A stretch of 64,000 bases of DNA from Ruminococcus flavefaciens (GTDB lineage: Bacteria > Bacillota > Clostridia > Oscillospirales > Ruminococcaceae), in NCBI RefSeq assembly GCF_900108555.1, contig NZ_FNWV01000004.1, positions 1 to 64,000 on the forward strand, read 5' to 3'. The position numbers and the translations under genes are program-made. The notes under the pieces are model-generated. The model saw nothing but the letters and a program-made list of their open reading frames with translations. It made no database searches and had not been told where the DNA came from. This document shows, one piece after another, positions 54,231-63,373 of this stretch (positions within the stretch are counted from its first letter, which is position 1; each line of letters opens with the position of its first letter).

Positions 54231-55139
54231 ATGAAAAAATTCTTAAAGTCTCTTGCGTTTGCTCTGATGCTTTTATGTCTTGTAGTCATACCGCTGGGGA
54301 CTCGTGCGGATTTTGGCGATTTCGCAGGCGATTCGGATTACGACAGCGGCTGGGACAGCGGCGGTTGGGACAACGATTACGACAGCGGAAACAGCTACGA
54401 CTGGGACGATGATGATGACTATCACAGCTCGGGCGGCGGCGGTTTAAATGGTTTTGCATTGGCTGTTGGAGCAATAGCTGTATTTACTGTCATGGGAATG
54501 TCCTCTGCCAGCAAGAAAAATAAAAACGAACATCATACATATACTCTCAAGCCTGAGAATGATCTGCGCAGCATTTATGAGTATCTGGATATTGATCCTG
54601 ATTTCTCAAATCCCGATTTCATCGAAAAGGTATCAAATCTCTATGTACGCTTCCAGAATGAGTGGCAGAATAAGAACATAGAACCTCTCAGACCTTACAT
54701 GACAAGTGCTATGTTCGCTCAGATGGACAGACAGCTTGACAAGTACCGTCAGAACAATCAGACCAACCATGTTGAACGCATAGCTGTGCTTAATACTGAG
54801 ATACTCGGCTGGAGGCAGGAGAGCGGTCTTGATGTGATCGTTATCCAACTCGATACACGTATCGTGGATTACGTTACCGATGACAATACAGGTGCTATTG
54901 TCCGCGGCGACAATACTCATGAGAAGTTCATGACATACGAATGGACTCTCGTCCGCACAACAGGCGTGACAACATCAAAGTCTACAGGCACGACCTCACA
55001 GACCTGTCCGTACTGCGGTGCTCATATCGACATAAATCAGAACACAGTCTGCGAATACTGCGGCTCTGTTCTTACTACAGATACATTTGACTGGGCAGTA
55101 AGCAGTATCAAGGGTATCTCACAGCATACTAAGAGATAA
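54231..55139 (+). CDS. Tim44-like exported protein with Asp-rich tract and zinc ribbon
   Basis: A 302-residue protein. Signal/anchor 1-25, then F-G-D-F-A-G-D-S-D-Y and a tract rich in Asp, Gly, Ser, Trp and Tyr (about 28-68), a second hydrophobic helix (about 73-95), a Tim44-like domain (about 110-255, with R-F-Q-N-E-W-Q-N-K and W-T-L-V-R) and a C-terminal zinc ribbon (C-P-Y-C-G-A-H-I and C-E-Y-C-G-S). It ends T-T-D-T-F-D-W-A. A shortened relative follows. Start 54231 because the signal peptide begins there. Confidence 0.8.
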   Translation: MKKFLKSLAFALMLLCLVVIPLGTRADFGDFAGDSDYDSGWDSGGWDNDYDSGNSYDWDDDDDYHSSGGGGLNGFALAVGAIAVFTVMGMSSASKKNKNEHHTYTLKPENDLRSIYEYLDIDPDFSNPDFIEKVSNLYVRFQNEWQNKNIEPLRPYMTSAMFAQMDRQLDKYRQNNQTNHVERIAVLNTEILGWRQESGLDVIVIQLDTRIVDYVTDDNTGAIVRGDNTHEKFMTYEWTLVRTTGVTTSKSTGTTSQTCPYCGAHIDINQNTVCEYCGSVLTTDTFDWAVSSIKGISQHTKR

Positions 55140-55165
55140 AGCTTTTATATTTATCGGGGGATAAT

Positions 55166-55462
55166 ATGAAAAGGCTGAGAATATTTATACTGCTGATACT
55201 CTCATCATTCTGCCTGCTGACTATGCCTGTTGAATCAAAGGCTCTGAATTTCGGCAATTTTGCAGGCGATGAAGATTTCAGCTATGACAGCAACCGGCAG
55301 GTGGAGGAAACTACCGCCGCACATTATGCAGGAGCTGCTTCCGACAGCAGCGACGATGACAGCGACAGCCGGTGCGGAGACTGCGGCGGCTGCATAATAA
55401 CAACAGATACTTTCGATTGGGCTATAAGCAACATAACAGCCCTTTCACAGCAGAAAAAGTAG
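55166..55462 (+). CDS. Shrunken paralogue of the Tim44-like protein
   Basis: A 98-residue protein that keeps the two ends of its upstream neighbour: signal peptide followed by N-F-G-N-F-A-G-D, and the C-terminal T-T-D-T-F-D-W-A-I-S-N-I. The second hydrophobic helix, the Tim44 domain and most of the zinc ribbon are missing; C-G-D-C-G-G-C remains of it. The deletion is in frame and the gene keeps a ribosome site (CGGGGG) and stop, so it is probably expressed. It may compete with or regulate the full-length protein. Confidence 0.7.
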   Translation: MKRLRIFILLILSSFCLLTMPVESKALNFGNFAGDEDFSYDSNRQVEETTAAHYAGAASDSSDDDSDSRCGDCGGCIITTDTFDWAISNITALSQQKK

Positions 55463-55481
55463 ACCATACGGCTCGTGAAAA

Positions 55482-56165
55482 ATGAATGGATATTTACTGA
55501 TTTGCGATGAGTCTCAGAGCCTCGGAAGGCTGCTGGCACGCAGATTTATGAACATGGGTATGCCGTCGGAATGCTGCAAAAGCTCGATAGCAAGCATAAA
55601 AAGCAGGCTGTCTGACGGAAACATATGCGGTATCATATTATTCGCTTTCCGACCTGACGATGATCTGCTGGAATTGATAAGGCATATATATGAAAGCGGT
55701 ATATCGGTATTTGCAGGACTTTACGCCTCTTCTGCTTCTGTGCATGAAAGATTTCGCAGGGCAGGTGCTGTAAGGTGCTTTACAATGCCGTATCCCGTAA
55801 GCAGCCTTTGCCGCACGGTCATACGGTATACAGAGTGTGGTAAAAGTCTTATCTCACACCTTGAGCTTCTTCTCGAAGAACTGGGCTTTCCGCGCAGACT
55901 CAGCGGTTTTTACTATCTTGCAAAGGCTGCGGAAATAACCATAAATGCTCCCGAAAGGCTCTGGGGCAATATGAACGGAATATACGAGGAGATAGCTCAG
56001 GCATATTCAACAAAAGCTTCTCTTGTGGAAAGAGCTATGCGAAATCTCGCCGATCACGCCTTTAAAAGCGGTGCTTCGGCACGGCTGACCGAACACAGAC
56101 TCGTTGAAAAGCCCACAAATACCGAGCTTATATGCGCACTTTGCGATATGTTCAGCCGAATATGA
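55482..56165 (+). CDS. Spo0A-like regulator with degenerate receiver
   Basis: A 227-residue two-domain protein. The C-terminal half (about 122-227) is the Spo0A DNA-binding fold: L-L-L-E-E-L-G-F-P near 129-137, G-F-Y-Y-L near 142-146, S-T-K-A-S-L-V-E-R-A-M-R near 176-187 and the K-P-T-N-T-E-L-I-C near 210-218. The N-terminal half has receiver topology, but the phosphorylated Asp position reads I-I-L-F-A-F and the usual Lys of K-P reads M102-P. It should therefore not be phosphorylated in the normal way. Whether this is the cell's only Spo0A is unknown. Twenty bases after the shrunken paralogue. Confidence 0.8.
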   Translation: MNGYLLICDESQSLGRLLARRFMNMGMPSECCKSSIASIKSRLSDGNICGIILFAFRPDDDLLELIRHIYESGISVFAGLYASSASVHERFRRAGAVRCFTMPYPVSSLCRTVIRYTECGKSLISHLELLLEELGFPRRLSGFYYLAKAAEITINAPERLWGNMNGIYEEIAQAYSTKASLVERAMRNLADHAFKSGASARLTEHRLVEKPTNTELICALCDMFSRI

Positions 56166-56235
56166 GAGAAATATGCTATTTTAACAAAATATACATCAAA
56201 CTCAGTTCAAATATTCAAAAAATGGTAATTTTTGA

Positions 56236-56264
56236 TTGACATTTTCACCGATCTGAGTTATAAT
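56236..56264 (+). promoter_or_regulatory. Promoter of the two-component operon
   Basis: TTGACA (56236-56241), 17-base spacer, TATAAT (56259-56264), 43 bases before the response regulator start. Confidence 0.85.
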
Positions 56265-56307
56265 TAACTTAATATAATGTTTAATACGGAAGGAAGGTAT
56301 TAACCAA

Positions 56308-57015
56308 ATGGCTAACGAAAAAAATCCAAAAGTCCTTATAGTTGACGATGACAAGAACATCTGTGATCTTCTCAGACTTTATCTTGAAAAAGACGGCTAC
56401 AGTGTCCTTCTTTGTCACGACGGCGATGATGCTGTTGTTAAATTCAAGGCTCTCAGCCCCGATATGGTGCTGCTGGATATAATGCTTCCCGGAAAGGACG
56501 GCTGGCAGGTATGCCGTGAGATCAGAAAGATCTCAAACGTCCCGATCATTATGATAACTGCTAAGGGTGAGACTATCGACAAGGTCATCGGTCTCGAACT
56601 TGGTGCTGACGATTACATCGTAAAGCCATTCGATGCTAAGGAAGTCATTGCCCGTATCAACGCTGTAACACGCCGCGTTGGAACAGGTATGGCTGAGCCT
56701 GAGTCAAAGGAAGTGCATTACGACAAGCTTTCTGTAAATATGGACAGCTATGAGCTGAAAGTTAACGGAAAGAATATAGATACTCCTCCTAAGGAGCTCG
56801 AACTTCTCTATTACCTTGCTTCCAACCCGAACAGAGTTTATACCCGTGACCAGCTCCTTGACGAAGTATGGGGCTTTGAGTACTACGGCGACTCGCGTAC
56901 CATTGACGTTCATATCAAGCGTCTGCGTGAAAAGCTTGAGGGCATTTCCGATAAGTGGACTCTCAAGACTGTATGGGGTGTAGGATATAAGTTTGAAGCC
57001 GACGAAGAGGAATAA
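56308..57015 (+). CDS. OmpR/PhoB-family response regulator
   Basis: A 235-residue regulator. Receiver domain about 9-125 with D-D-D near 14-16, phosphoacceptor D in V-L-L-D-I-M-L-P (near 57) and Lys in Y-I-V-K-P near 107-109; winged-helix DNA-binding domain about 135-232 (P-P-K-E-L-E-L-L-Y-Y-L and R-T-I-D-V-H-I-K-R-L-R). Paired with the histidine kinase 137 bases downstream, with a hairpin between them. The next gene after the pair is an HtrA protease, so it may respond to envelope stress, by analogy with CssRS/WalR systems. Confidence 0.95.
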   Translation: MANEKNPKVLIVDDDKNICDLLRLYLEKDGYSVLLCHDGDDAVVKFKALSPDMVLLDIMLPGKDGWQVCREIRKISNVPIIMITAKGETIDKVIGLELGADDYIVKPFDAKEVIARINAVTRRVGTGMAEPESKEVHYDKLSVNMDSYELKVNGKNIDTPPKELELLYYLASNPNRVYTRDQLLDEVWGFEYYGDSRTIDVHIKRLREKLEGISDKWTLKTVWGVGYKFEADEEE

Positions 57016-57107
57016 GCTCTTATTATATCAGACAGCAAATGTCCGATATTTTTCGATACGCATGGAGTGAGCGTATTTACGAGGAATGAAGATAATTTCA
57101 AATCATC

Positions 57108-57134
57108 AAGGGGACCGACCGTCCCCTTATTTTG
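57108..57134 (+). terminator. Attenuator-like hairpin between regulator and kinase
   Basis: AAGGGGAC, loop CGACC, GTCCCCTT followed by ATTTTG. A weak terminator that could lower kinase expression relative to the regulator. Confidence 0.55.
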
Positions 57135-57151
57135 TATAGAGGTGATCCTGC

Positions 57152-58618
57152 TTGAAAACAAAAAAAAGCTCATATGACAAGCTTTTTATATTTCTGATCT
57201 TTATTGTTCTGTCAGTAAATATCGTTATCAGCGTTATCATTATAACTATAAGCTCTTCGATATATAAATCATCAAAACTTGACGAGCTTCAGTCTATCGG
57301 AGATCTGTTTATAAGCTGTATGCAGGATAACTATTCCGAGACGCACGATACACGCTCAGAGGTGACGAAAACTCTTCATAAGAAATTTTCAAGCAAATAC
57401 CACCTGATGATATACATCTATGATGATAACGGCAACTGCGTCCTCTCAGACGCTGACTATAAAGAAACGCCCAAAAAGGTAGTAAAAAACAGCGATAAGA
57501 TCTCCGCTTCGGAAATGGAAAAGCTCGATGCCAACGATTTCCTTGATCTTGAAACAAAGAATATCTCGGCAAATGAACCGTATATGCTTTACGGAAGCAG
57601 CTTTTTCCTGAAAGGCAAAAATGATATCGTTCCAATGCATATGTATGCAAAGATATACAGCAGATCAGACGGTATCAACTCCTTCGCACTGAAAATAGCA
57701 GTATTCTATACTCTCATATGTGCTCTTAGCATAGCGGTGCAGCTTTTGCTCATAAAGAGAAGATTCAACAAGCTTGACGAATACGAAAGGATATTTGCAA
57801 GGATATCCGAACAGTACGCAAGACGTGACTTCTCTGAGACTATCCCTACAAATGTCCCGTATACCTCATCTGAGATCGCAGATTACGTCAATGCAGTCGC
57901 TGCTGACGTTGCAAAGAGTGAAGAGACAAGTAAGACCTTCATCGCCAATGTCTCACATGAGCTCAGGACTCCTATCACTACCATAGGCGGATTTGTTGAC
58001 GGTATCCTTGACGGTACTATCACCAAGGGCAGACAGAACGAGTACCTTGTTCTTGTTTCAAAGGAGATCAAGCGTCTGCGTATCCTCATCTCGTCAATGC
58101 TCAATATGTCGAGATTTGAGACAGGTACTCTCAGACCTAATTTCCGCGATGTAAACCTTACCGAGATAGTTATACAGACCGTTCTCATGTTCGAGAAAAA
58201 GATCGAGGATAAAAACCTTGAAGTTGAAGGTCTCGGAAGTGAAAGAATGACCTGTGAAGTCGATGCAGACCTCTTACAGCAGGTAATATACAATCTCGTG
58301 GAGAACGCAGTAAAATTCATAAATACAGGCGGTACGCTCTCGTTCCGCTTTGAGCGTTCCGTAAACGGTAATTGTACCATAGGCATAAAGAATACAGGTG
58401 AAGGTCTGAAAAATGACGAGATAACTCAGGTCTTTGACCGCTTCTACAAGACAGATTCATCACGAGGCAAGGATACTACAGGTCTTGGTCTCGGTCTGGC
58501 TATATCACGTAAGATAGTTCATCTCCACCACGGTCATATAGTTGTTAAGAGCGTGTACGGAGAATATACCGAGTTTCTTATTCAGCTGCCTGAAAAGCAG
58601 CCAAAAGCGAAAGGATAA
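57152..58618 (+). CDS. Sensor histidine kinase
   Basis: A 488-residue membrane kinase. Two transmembrane helices (about 10-38 and 175-198) frame an extracytoplasmic sensor of about 135 residues. A linker follows, then the phosphoacceptor helix with S-H-E-L-R-T-P near 268-274, and the ATPase with N-L-V-E-N-A-V-K-F near 379-387, and D-x-x-x-T-x-G-L-G-L-G-L-A near 438-450. Start is TTG with AGAGGTG upstream. Partner of the regulator before it. Confidence 0.94.
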   Translation: MKTKKSSYDKLFIFLIFIVLSVNIVISVIIITISSSIYKSSKLDELQSIGDLFISCMQDNYSETHDTRSEVTKTLHKKFSSKYHLMIYIYDDNGNCVLSDADYKETPKKVVKNSDKISASEMEKLDANDFLDLETKNISANEPYMLYGSSFFLKGKNDIVPMHMYAKIYSRSDGINSFALKIAVFYTLICALSIAVQLLLIKRRFNKLDEYERIFARISEQYARRDFSETIPTNVPYTSSEIADYVNAVAADVAKSEETSKTFIANVSHELRTPITTIGGFVDGILDGTITKGRQNEYLVLVSKEIKRLRILISSMLNMSRFETGTLRPNFRDVNLTEIVIQTVLMFEKKIEDKNLEVEGLGSERMTCEVDADLLQQVIYNLVENAVKFINTGGTLSFRFERSVNGNCTIGIKNTGEGLKNDEITQVFDRFYKTDSSRGKDTTGLGLGLAISRKIVHLHHGHIVVKSVYGEYTEFLIQLPEKQPKAKG

Positions 58619-58621
58619 ACA

Positions 58622-60196
58622 ATGGACGAAAGAGATAATATTTACCGCGAACCGTCTGAAAATGCCTCTCAGCAGCCATATACTCCTCAGCATGAGAGAC
58701 CTGCTGATAACATCGGTGCAGGCGGTATGCAGAATACAGAGCAGAATAACGCCAATACAGGCTATGCTCCGCCTCCGCCTCAGAACACCGCTTACAGTCA
58801 GCCTAACGGCTATTCACAGCCGCAGAACAACTACAATAACGGCTATCAGAACGGATACGGACAGCAGCCCCGAAATTTCTACGATCAGCAGCCTTACGGT
58901 CAGCCCCGCAGACCTGTGTACGACAAATTCATGTACGAGCCCATAGGCTTCGAGGAGCTTGAACGCGGTCAGAACAATAACCTGAGTTCTGACGGCACAG
59001 ATGCTTCACAGCGCCGTCCGAAAGGACAGTCGGGTGTGCTCATAATGTTCGTCATACTCATAATCATTGCAGCACTTATGGCTGTTTGCGGAATAATCTA
59101 TGATATCATCAACAGCAAGAATGTAGTTGATAAAATAGGCTCTCCCAAGCCTGTGATACTGTATAAAGAATCAAAGCCCGAAGGTGCTGCTTCAGAAGAA
59201 AAATTCAAGGACGAAAACGGCAAATATACTCCCGAAGGTGCTGCTGCACTGGTAAAGCCTTCTATCGTAAAGATATACACCTACAAGGATTACAGCAACT
59301 TCACATCAAAGCACCCTATAGGAACAGGCTCGGGCATAGTTCTCAATGAGGACGGCTATATTGCTACAAATGCCCATGTTCTCGAAGCAGACGGCTATCA
59401 CGTAGTAGAGACGGTCGATGGCGAGACATACACTGCAAAGGTCATCGGCAGAGACTCAAAAACAGATATCGCTGTTGTAAAAGTCGAGGCTGACGGACTA
59501 AAACCTGCTACACTGGGCAACTCCGATGAAGCTGTTGTAGGCGAGCAGGTCATCGCTATCGGTAATCCGGCTAACCTTGCAAGCACTGTAACAGACGGCA
59601 TAGTTTCGGCTGTGAACCGTAAAATAAGCAGCGACTCAGGCGGCTTTGAAATGGACTGCATACAGACAAACGCTGATATAAGCCCCGGTAACTCAGGCGG
59701 TGCGCTTGTGAATATGTACGGTCAGGTCATCGGCATCACATCTTCAAAATATGTAAGTGCCGAATTTGAAGGTCTGGGCTTTGCAATAACGATAAACGAA
59801 GCAACTCCTGTCATAGAAGAGCTTATCAAAAACGGCTATGTGGGCGGACGCTTCAAGATAGGCATACAGCTCTATGATATGAGCTCTGAGGGCAATATCA
59901 AGAAAATACAGGAAGAGCTTGGCTTTGATCTTCCCGAGGACTTCAAGGGCGTATACATCATAAAGATCGAAAAGGATTATGATATCGCTAATACCGACCT
60001 CAAGGAAGGCGACTTTATAACCGCTATAGACGGTACTAATGTAAGCACCTATTACGAGCTTTATGATGCCATAAGCAGCAAATACAAGGCAGGAGACAAA
60101 GTACCTGCTACCTGTGCTCACGTTGACAAAAACGGCGAAATTACCTATTATGACATTGAATTCAAGCTTGTAGAAGATACCTCGGGCAATTATTGA
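58622..60196 (+). CDS. HtrA/DegP-family membrane serine protease
   Basis: A 524-residue protease. Long cytoplasmic Pro/Gln/Asn/Tyr-rich arm (1 to about 140), one transmembrane helix (about 141-163), trypsin-like domain with the triad His in T-N-A-H-V (near 251), Asp in K-T-D-I-A-V (near 282) and Ser in S-P-G-N-S-G-G (near 358), then one PDZ domain (about 415-510). It should degrade or refold misfolded surface proteins. It starts 3 bases after the kinase stop, so it is likely in the two-component transcript. The last codons overlap the convergent gene by 7 bases. Confidence 0.94.
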   Translation: MDERDNIYREPSENASQQPYTPQHERPADNIGAGGMQNTEQNNANTGYAPPPPQNTAYSQPNGYSQPQNNYNNGYQNGYGQQPRNFYDQQPYGQPRRPVYDKFMYEPIGFEELERGQNNNLSSDGTDASQRRPKGQSGVLIMFVILIIIAALMAVCGIIYDIINSKNVVDKIGSPKPVILYKESKPEGAASEEKFKDENGKYTPEGAAALVKPSIVKIYTYKDYSNFTSKHPIGTGSGIVLNEDGYIATNAHVLEADGYHVVETVDGETYTAKVIGRDSKTDIAVVKVEADGLKPATLGNSDEAVVGEQVIAIGNPANLASTVTDGIVSAVNRKISSDSGGFEMDCIQTNADISPGNSGGALVNMYGQVIGITSSKYVSAEFEGLGFAITINEATPVIEELIKNGYVGGRFKIGIQLYDMSSEGNIKKIQEELGFDLPEDFKGVYIIKIEKDYDIANTDLKEGDFITAIDGTNVSTYYELYDAISSKYKAGDKVPATCAHVDKNGEITYYDIEFKLVEDTSGNY

Positions 60197-60591
60197 TCCC
60201 GGAGCTTCTTTGGACGCTTTGAATTAACACCTGCGACTCCTCCTGCTGCACCGAAAACGGTCAGCAGAAGGAGTTTTTTTATGCCTGCCCATTCTCCAAG
60301 TATTATTATCGCCAGCAGGTTTATAACGGCGTACAGCAGCGCTCCGCAGACTATACCGCAGACGAGTCCTTTTCTGCGCCTGTATTTGCCGCAGATATAT
60401 GCAGCTATGTACGCACCTGCCGCAAGAGATACTCCTGCAAAGGCTCTTATCATTGTCATATCTTTCATAACGAAATATACTATGGCAGCTGTAAGAACTG
60501 CACCTGCACCGATACATAAAGCTCCTGCAAGGACAGATACGAGCACACTGCTCCCCCAGCCTGACCACAGGCTTTTCCTTTGTCTGCGCAT
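60190..60591 (-). CDS. TIGR04086-like small membrane protein
   Basis: A 133-residue protein with four hydrophobic helices and a basic tail, of the TIGR04086 kind that sits next to yajC in clostridia. Features are G-A-G-A-V-L-T-A-A near 28-36, a Gly/Ala-rich helix with G-A-Y-I-A-A-Y and the final G-A-A-G-G-V-A-G-V. Its ribosome site GCGGAGG is part of a hairpin with the preceding spacer. Ends convergent with htrA, overlapping by 7 bases. Function unknown. Confidence 0.8.
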   Translation of the reverse strand: MRRQRKSLWSGWGSSVLVSVLAGALCIGAGAVLTAAIVYFVMKDMTMIRAFAGVSLAAGAYIAAYICGKYRRRKGLVCGIVCGALLYAVINLLAIIILGEWAGIKKLLLLTVFGAAGGVAGVNSKRPKKLRDQ

Positions 60592-60634
60592 AAAAAACCT
60601 CCGCTGTAGAATTATTACTAATTCTATGCGGAGG
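60592..60634 (-). promoter_or_regulatory. Hairpin that pairs with a ribosome site, followed by U-run
   Basis: Reverse strand: CCTCCGC (60628-60634 complement), inner TAGAAT stem, loop, ATTCTA, GCGGAGG (60598-60604), six T, then ATG at 60591. The 3' arm is the ribosome site of the next gene. It has the form of a terminator but also hides the ribosome site. Confidence 0.75.
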
Positions 60635-60643
60635 TCTTATTAT

Positions 60644-61159
60644 TTATTCTTCGTCGTTCTTCTTTTTCTTTGACTTCTTATTGTCATCATCGTCAACTAC
60701 CGCAGCAGCTTCTACTGTTGAGGAAGTCTTGCCTGCTGACTTAGCTTCCTTGAAACGCTCAGCAGCTGAAACGTTCTCTGTGATAGCCCAGTTCTTTATT
60801 CTGAGCTTGTGCTTAGCACCGCCTGTTTCGATAACAACTGTATCTTCGCCCACGCTTACAACGATACCAACGATACCGCCGCCTGTAACTACTTCATCGC
60901 CTACCTGTAAGCTCTGCTGCATTTCCTTGAGCTCTCTGTCGCGCTTTTTCTGAGGTCTGATAGCTATAAAATAAAGCAGAACGAACATTACAACGAGCAT
61001 GAGAGGCATTGAAAGAAGACTGCCCATGCTTGCCTGCTGCTGGTTTGCTGTAGTTGTCTGCTGTGATTCCTCTGCGAAAGCATTCAGAGCTGTAGCACTT
61101 GCTGTCACGGCTGTTGAAGCAGCAGCTGTAATAGAAGCGATTAACTTATTGATCTTCAT
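60644..61159 (-). CDS. yajC: Preprotein translocase subunit YajC
   Basis: A 171-residue accessory subunit of the Sec translocon. N-terminal signal-like segment with Ala/Thr (about 8-30), a membrane helix (about 50-68, L-M-L-V-V-M-F-V-L-L-Y-F), then I-R-P-Q-K-K-R-D near 70-77, and the family's G-D-E-V-V-T-G-G-G-I-V-G near 91-102. The C-terminus is long and Lys-rich (K-K-S-K-K-K-K-N-D). The extra N-terminal part and tail make it longer than most YajC. Confidence 0.92.
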   Translation of the reverse strand: MKINKLIASITAAASTAVTASATALNAFAEESQQTTTANQQQASMGSLLSMPLMLVVMFVLLYFIAIRPQKKRDRELKEMQQSLQVGDEVVTGGGIVGIVVSVGEDTVVIETGGAKHKLRIKNWAITENVSAAERFKEAKSAGKTSSTVEAAAVVDDDDNKKSKKKKNDEE

Positions 61160-61281
61160 ATACTAATTCTCCAATCTTTTTGATTTGTAATTCATACGAT
61201 GTATATTATATCATATCCCGAATATTTTTGCAAGTACTTTAAGGCGATTTTTCGTATTTTTTTATTGTCTGTATACAGAAA

Positions 61282-61306
61282 AGCCGCTCCCTTAACGGGA
61301 ACGGCT
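61282..61306 (-). terminator. Terminator of the ribosomal/alpha operon
   Basis: Reverse strand AGCCGTTCCC, loop, GGGAGCGGCT then T (one G-T wobble). Just past the rplQ stop at 61328. Confidence 0.82.
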
Positions 61307-61327
61307 CTTGTTATTCGATATCTGCGA

Positions 61328-61678
61328 TCAAACGAGCTTGATGATAGCCATTTCAGCAGCGTCACCACGGCGAGGACCGATCTTTACGATCTGTGTGTAA
61401 CCACCGTTCTTATCAGCATACTTTGGAGCGATCTCGTCGAAAATCTTCTTTGCAACGGACTCCTTAGTGATGTATGAATATACCTGACGCTTGGAGTGCA
61501 GATCATCATTTTTACCGATAGTGATCATTTTTTCTGCAACTGCACGTACTTCCTTAGCTCTTGTTACGGTAGTTTCGATCTGACCGTTCTCAAGCAGGAA
61601 AGTTACCATGCCTCTGAGCATAGCCTTTCTATGATCAGATGTTCTGCCCAGCTTTCTTGTACCCGGCATTGTATTCAC
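61328..61678 (-). CDS. rplQ: 50S ribosomal protein L17
   Basis: A 116-residue large-subunit protein near the exit tunnel. Start [19 protein letters not shown]; normal length. AAGGAG ribosome site. Last gene of the alpha operon, after rpoA, before a terminator. Confidence 0.98.
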   Translation of the reverse strand: MNTMPGTRKLGRTSDHRKAMLRGMVTFLLENGQIETTVTRAKEVRAVAEKMITIGKNDDLHSKRQVYSYITKESVAKKIFDEIAPKYADKNGGYTQIVKIGPRRGDAAEMAIIKLV

Positions 61679-61717
61679 TCCTTTTTATAGTTGTGCGCTT
61701 TACGCACGTTTTAAGAT

Positions 61718-62683
61718 TTATTCCTCTTCTGATGAGAGGTCGAAGCCCAATGACTGGAGCTTTTCCTTGACCTCATCGAAGGATTTCTTTCCAAGGTTTC
61801 TAACCTTCATCATTTCTTCCTCTGACTTATTGATCAAGTCATCCACGGTATTGATTCCTGCACGCTTCAGACAATTGAATGAACGTACAGATAAGTCAAG
61901 ATCCTCAATGGTCATCTCAAGGATTTTTTCCTTACCCTTCTCGTCCTTTTCAACAAGGACCTCAGCAAGTCCAGCCTCTTCTGAGAGGTCGATGAACAGC
62001 TTCAGATGCTCGTTGAGGAGATTGGCTGCCTGTGATAATGCTTCCTTAGCAGAGATAGTACCATCGGTCCATACCTCCATTGTAAGCTTATCATAGTCTG
62101 TGACCTGACCGAGTCGTGTATCCTCTACGGTATAATTAACCTTAAGAACAGGAGTATAGATGCTGTCTACAGCGATAACATCAACTGGGAGGTTGATCTG
62201 CTTCTTGTTTCTTTCTGCTGAAACATAGCCTCTGCCTCTGTCGATAGTGATCTCCATATAGAGCTTAGCGTCCTTGCCAAGTGTTGCGATATGCATACCC
62301 GGATCCAGGATATTTACCTCTGAATCTGTCTTTATATCGCCGGCAGTGATCTCACATTCGCCCTCTGCCTCTATATATACTGTCTTAGGACCTTCTCCGT
62401 AAAGTTTTGCCGTCAGTCCTTTAATACTGAGGATTATTTCCGTAACGTCTTCTTTTACGCCCGGAATAGTTGACAACTCATGGTGAACTGTACCATCCTT
62501 ACCCGAAAGCTTTACAGATGTTACAGCCACACCAGGAAGTGAGGAGAGCAGCACACGTCTGAGGCTGTTTCCAAGTGTAATACCGTATCCACGCTCCAGC
62601 GGTGCTAAAACGAATTTGCCGTATTTGCCGTCACTTTTAAGCTCGACAATATCAATATCAGGCTTATTAATTTTTTCCAGCAT
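61718..62683 (-). CDS. rpoA: RNA polymerase alpha subunit
   Basis: A 321-residue subunit: N-terminal dimer domain about 1-230 with [15 protein letters not shown] near 29-43, and C-terminal DNA/activator-binding domain about 250-315 with [14 protein letters not shown]. Start at 62683 is set by AGGAGGG; the frame extends 7 codons further. Order rpsM-rpsK-rpsD-rpoA-rplQ is the standard one. Confidence 0.98.
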   Translation of the reverse strand: MLEKINKPDIDIVELKSDGKYGKFVLAPLERGYGITLGNSLRRVLLSSLPGVAVTSVKLSGKDGTVHHELSTIPGVKEDVTEIILSIKGLTAKLYGEGPKTVYIEAEGECEITAGDIKTDSEVNILDPGMHIATLGKDAKLYMEITIDRGRGYVSAERNKKQINLPVDVIAVDSIYTPVLKVNYTVEDTRLGQVTDYDKLTMEVWTDGTISAKEALSQAANLLNEHLKLFIDLSEEAGLAEVLVEKDEKGKEKILEMTIEDLDLSVRSFNCLKRAGINTVDDLINKSEEEMMKVRNLGKKSFDEVKEKLQSLGFDLSSEEE

Positions 62684-62752
62684 AAAAACCCTCCTATTTC
62701 GCAATTAATGTTGATTTCGAATACTGACGCTTCAAGCAGATCCTCTTTCGGA

Positions 62753-63352
62753 TTACTTGGAGTACAGCTCGACGATGAGGTGAGTAGCTACCTCGTAGTC
62801 AATATCCTCAGCTGAGGGGAGACGATTAACTGTAGCAGAGAAATCATCCTTGTTAGCTGTGAGCCATACAGGAACGAGTCTGTCCTTAGTTTCCTCTACT
62901 GTAGCCTTGAACTTTTCAGAAGTTCTGTCCTTCTCCTTGAGAGCGATAACGTCGCCAACCTTAACTCTATAGGAAGGAATGTTTACCTTCTTGCCGTTTA
63001 CTGTATAGTGGCTGTGTACAACGAGCTGTCTTGCTTCTCTTCTTGTAAGAGCGAGACCCATTCTGTATACAACACTATCAAGTCTGGATTCGAGAACAGT
63101 GATAAGGTTATCACCTGCTTTACCCTCCATCTTTTCAGCGATTGAGAAATAATGTCTGAAAGGCTTCTCAAGTACGCCGTAGATAAACTTCAGCTTCTGC
63201 TTTTCCTTGAGCTGAAGTCCGTATTCAGAGATCTTCTTTCTGTTGTTAGCGTTCTTGAAACGGATAGACTCCTTCTTTGAAACGCCCATTACAGCAGGGC
63301 TGATGCCCAGATATCTGCACTTTTTAAGAATTGGTTCTTTCTGTACTGCCAT
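62753..63352 (-). CDS. rpsD: 30S ribosomal protein S4
   Basis: A 199-residue early small-subunit assembly protein. S4-type RNA-binding domain about 88-150 (L-E-S-R-L-D-S-V-V-Y-R-M-G). The N-terminus, M-A-V-Q-K-E-P-I-L-K-K-C-R, has a single Cys and no four-Cys zinc site, so it is the zinc-free form (C-minus). AGGTGT ribosome region; 20 bases after rpsK. Confidence 0.97.
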   Translation of the reverse strand: MAVQKEPILKKCRYLGISPAVMGVSKKESIRFKNANNRKKISEYGLQLKEKQKLKFIYGVLEKPFRHYFSIAEKMEGKAGDNLITVLESRLDSVVYRMGLALTRREARQLVVHSHYTVNGKKVNIPSYRVKVGDVIALKEKDRTSEKFKATVEETKDRLVPVWLTANKDDFSATVNRLPSAEDIDYEVATHLIVELYSK

Positions 63353-63373
63353 TTTAATACACCTCCAATTTGA

